A stretch of 6,198 bases of DNA from Thermoanaerobaculia bacterium (GTDB lineage: Bacteria; Acidobacteriota; Thermoanaerobaculia; Gp7-AA8), in the NCBI GenBank assembly GCA_023700825.1, contig JAMPYE010000277.1, positions 1 through 6,198 of the forward strand, in the 5' to 3' direction. The notes below the pieces were generated by a model, which searched no databases, was not told where the DNA came from, and saw nothing but the letters and a program-made list of their open reading frames with translations. The translations under genes were made by a program, and so were the position numbers. Every line of letters starts with the position of its first letter. Position 1 is the first letter of the stretch. Below, piece by piece: positions 4,581 through 6,198 of the stretch.

Positions 4581-6198
4581 ATCGTCGCAGCAGCTCCCCC
4601 AGCCTCGACCACCGCTCCCCCGCCCCTTTCGACTCGACCGCCTTTTCCACTGCACGTTTTTCGCCCAGCAGGACGACTAGGCGGCGCCCGCGGGTCATGG
4701 CGGTATAGAGGAGCCGCCGTTGCAGCATGGTGAAGTGCTGCATCCCGAGCGTGACGACGACGGCGGGGTATTCGGAGCCCTGCGACTTGTGGATCGTCGT
4801 CGCGTAGGCGAGCGTCAGCTTGTCGAGCTCGCTGAATTCGTACCGCACCCCGCGCCCGTCGAAGTCGACCTCGAGCTGCTTCGTCGAGGGCGAGACGTGG
4901 GTCACCAGGCCGATGTCCCCGTTGTACACGTCCTTGTCGTAGTCGTTCTCCACCTGCATCACCTTGTCGCCGCGCATGTAGGTGAAGCCCATGTGCTCGA
5001 CCTTCGGCGCCCCCTCGACCGCGGGGTTGAGCGCCTGCTGCAGCGCGAGGTTCAGCGCGCGCGTGCCGATCCCGCCCTTGATCATCGGCGAGAGCACCTG
5101 AACGTCGCGCCGCGGGTCGAGCCCGAATTTTTCGGGGATCCTCTCGGTCACGATCTTCAGGGCCTTGCGCTGCCCGTCCTCCGCGTCACGCACGGGCACG
5201 AAGAAGAAATCGCCTTCACGCGCGTCCAGGTCCGGCATCTCCCCACGGTTCACCTTGTGCGCGTTGACGATGATCGTGCTCTCCGCGCTCTGCCTGAAGA
5301 TTTCGGTGAGACGCACGACCGGAACCGAGCCGGAAGCGATCACGTCGGCGAGAACCTGTCCGGGGCCGACCGACGGAAGCTGATCGACGTCGCCCACGAG
5401 CAGGAGCGCCCCTCGCTCCGGAATCGCGCGAACGAGCGAGCTCATCAGCCCGACGTCGATCATCGACGCCTCGTCGATGACGACCAGGTCACACTCGAGG
5501 GGGGCGAGCTCGTTGCGCTGGAACTGCCCGGTGAGCCCGTTGACCTCGAGGAGACGGTGGATCGTCTTCGCTTCGAGCCCCGTGCTCTCGGAGAGCCTTT
5601 TCGCGGCCCGCCCGGTCGGCGCGGCGAGCGCGATGTCGACGTCCTTGGCTCCCAGGATCTCGATGACCGAGCGGAGCAGGGTCGTCTTGCCGACGCCCGG
5701 GCCTCCGGTCATCACCGCGACCTTCGCGCCGAGCACGATGCGCAACGCCTCCTTCTGAGTCGGCGAGAGCTCGATGGAGATCTTCTTCTCGACCCACGGG
5801 ATCGCGCGGTCGACCCGGATCCCGGGCCACGGCAGCTCCCCCTCGCGCAGCCCGAGCAGCGCGCGCGCGATCTCCGCCTCGGCGCGGAAGAGCGCGCCGA
5901 GGAAGATCGCCTCGCGTCCGCGAACCGTGTCGGCCGCGATCCTGCGGGACTCGAGCTCGAGACCGATCGCCTCGACGACGATCGCCGCGGGAATCTCGAG
6001 GAGCGACGAAGCGAGCTCGACCAGTTCCTCGCGCGGGAGCCCGCAGTGCCCCCGCGACGCCGCCTCCGAGAGAGCGTGCGAGACGCCGGCACGCGCGCGG
6101 GACATCGCCGTCTTTTCGATCCCCAGCTTCATCGCGATCGCGTCGGCGGTCTCGAACCCGATGCCTCGCATCTCGCGGGCAAGGCGGTAGGGGTCCTC
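4579..6198 (-). CDS. recD2: RecD2-type 5'-3' DNA helicase, N-terminus outside window
   Basis: A superfamily 1B ATP-dependent helicase of the RecD2/YrrC family, involved in DNA repair and replication-fork maintenance, usually in bacteria that use it without RecBC. The frame is open from the window edge, so the Met at 6171 is internal; 539 residues are visible out of roughly 700-800 for the family. Counting from the first visible residue: an HhH-like stretch RGIGFETADAIAMKLGI at 11-27; Walker A GGPGVGKTT at 165-173 with Lys171; motif II DEAS at 242-245; motif III GDVDQLPSVGPG at 269-280; FRQ at 301-303; an SH3-like insertion with GDKVMQVENDYD at 410-421 and NGDIG after it; HKSQG at 470-474; and the motif VI region YTAMTRG at 498-504. 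All core motifs look intact. The gene ends CTG CTG CGA CGA TGA, the stop overlapping the repeat element. A separate promoter follows, so recD2 is probably not part of the aromatic operon. Confidence 0.94.
   Translation of the reverse strand, partial: EDPYRLAREMRGIGFETADAIAMKLGIEKTAMSRARAGVSHALSEAASRGHCGLPREELVELASSLLEIPAAIVVEAIGLELESRRIAADTVRGREAIFLGALFRAEAEIARALLGLREGELPWPGIRVDRAIPWVEKKISIELSPTQKEALRIVLGAKVAVMTGGPGVGKTTLLRSVIEILGAKDVDIALAAPTGRAAKRLSESTGLEAKTIHRLLEVNGLTGQFQRNELAPLECDLVVIDEASMIDVGLMSSLVRAIPERGALLLVGDVDQLPSVGPGQVLADVIASGSVPVVRLTEIFRQSAESTIIVNAHKVNRGEMPDLDAREGDFFFVPVRDAEDGQRKALKIVTERIPEKFGLDPRRDVQVLSPMIKGGIGTRALNLALQQALNPAVEGAPKVEHMGFTYMRGDKVMQVENDYDKDVYNGDIGLVTHVSPSTKQLEVDFDGRGVRYEFSELDKLTLAYATTIHKSQGSEYPAVVVTLGMQHFTMLQRRLLYTAMTRGRRLVVLLGEKRAVEKAVESKGAGERWSRLGELLRR

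Noticed and set aside
4361..4612. Longer minus-strand ORF ending in the leader peptide
   Set aside because: The upstream part is translated heptad repeat and lies above the promoter, so it would not be in the leader transcript. Only the last 17 codons are supported.
4438..4708. Short open frames through the repeat on both strands
   Set aside because: The peptides are repeats of RNPKS or ISDFG, the known artefact of 7-base units read in frame.

Overview
The window is a piece of a high-GC bacterial chromosome in which every convincing gene is read on the minus strand. In transcription order (right to left) it holds a RecD2-type helicase gene (5' end outside the window), then a gap with a repeat element, a promoter and a leader region, then aroDE (dehydroquinate dehydratase fused to shikimate dehydrogenase), hisS (histidyl-tRNA synthetase), a second repeat element, and trpE (anthranilate synthase component I, 3' end outside the window). 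The phylum cannot be fixed from this sequence. High GC, RecD2, an aroDE fusion and a non-classical HisRS would suit a deep-branching Gram-negative group such as Acidobacteriota, but that is a guess.

The main discovery is a complete tryptophan-type transcription attenuator at about 4257-4453, upstream of aroDE. A perfect -35 box (TTGACA) and a weaker -10 box 17 bp away point to a start site only 2-3 bases before a 17-codon leader ORF. The leader peptide is MFLMHADRSHWWWHGRR, with three tandem Trp codons and three His codons. After it come five RNA segments, here called A to E, that can pair in two exclusive ways. A:B plus C:D gives antitermination. B:C plus D:E gives a strong intrinsic terminator with a U tract. 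Segment A begins at the last base of the leader stop codon, so a ribosome that finishes the peptide should cover it, and one stalled on the Trp codons should not. The aroDE start, with a strong Shine-Dalgarno, is 28 bases past the end of the U tract.

The operon therefore seems to place a shikimate-pathway fusion enzyme, the histidine tRNA synthetase and the first enzyme of tryptophan synthesis under one Trp-sensing (perhaps also His-sensing) leader. aroDE and hisS overlap by ATGA, which suggests translational coupling. hisS and trpE are 136 bases apart, and that gap is filled by an inverted-repeat element of 7-base units (ATTTCGG/ATTGCGG). A closely related element lies at the 3' end of recD2 and supplies part of its stop codon. 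The large plus-strand open frames are antisense shadows of the real genes.
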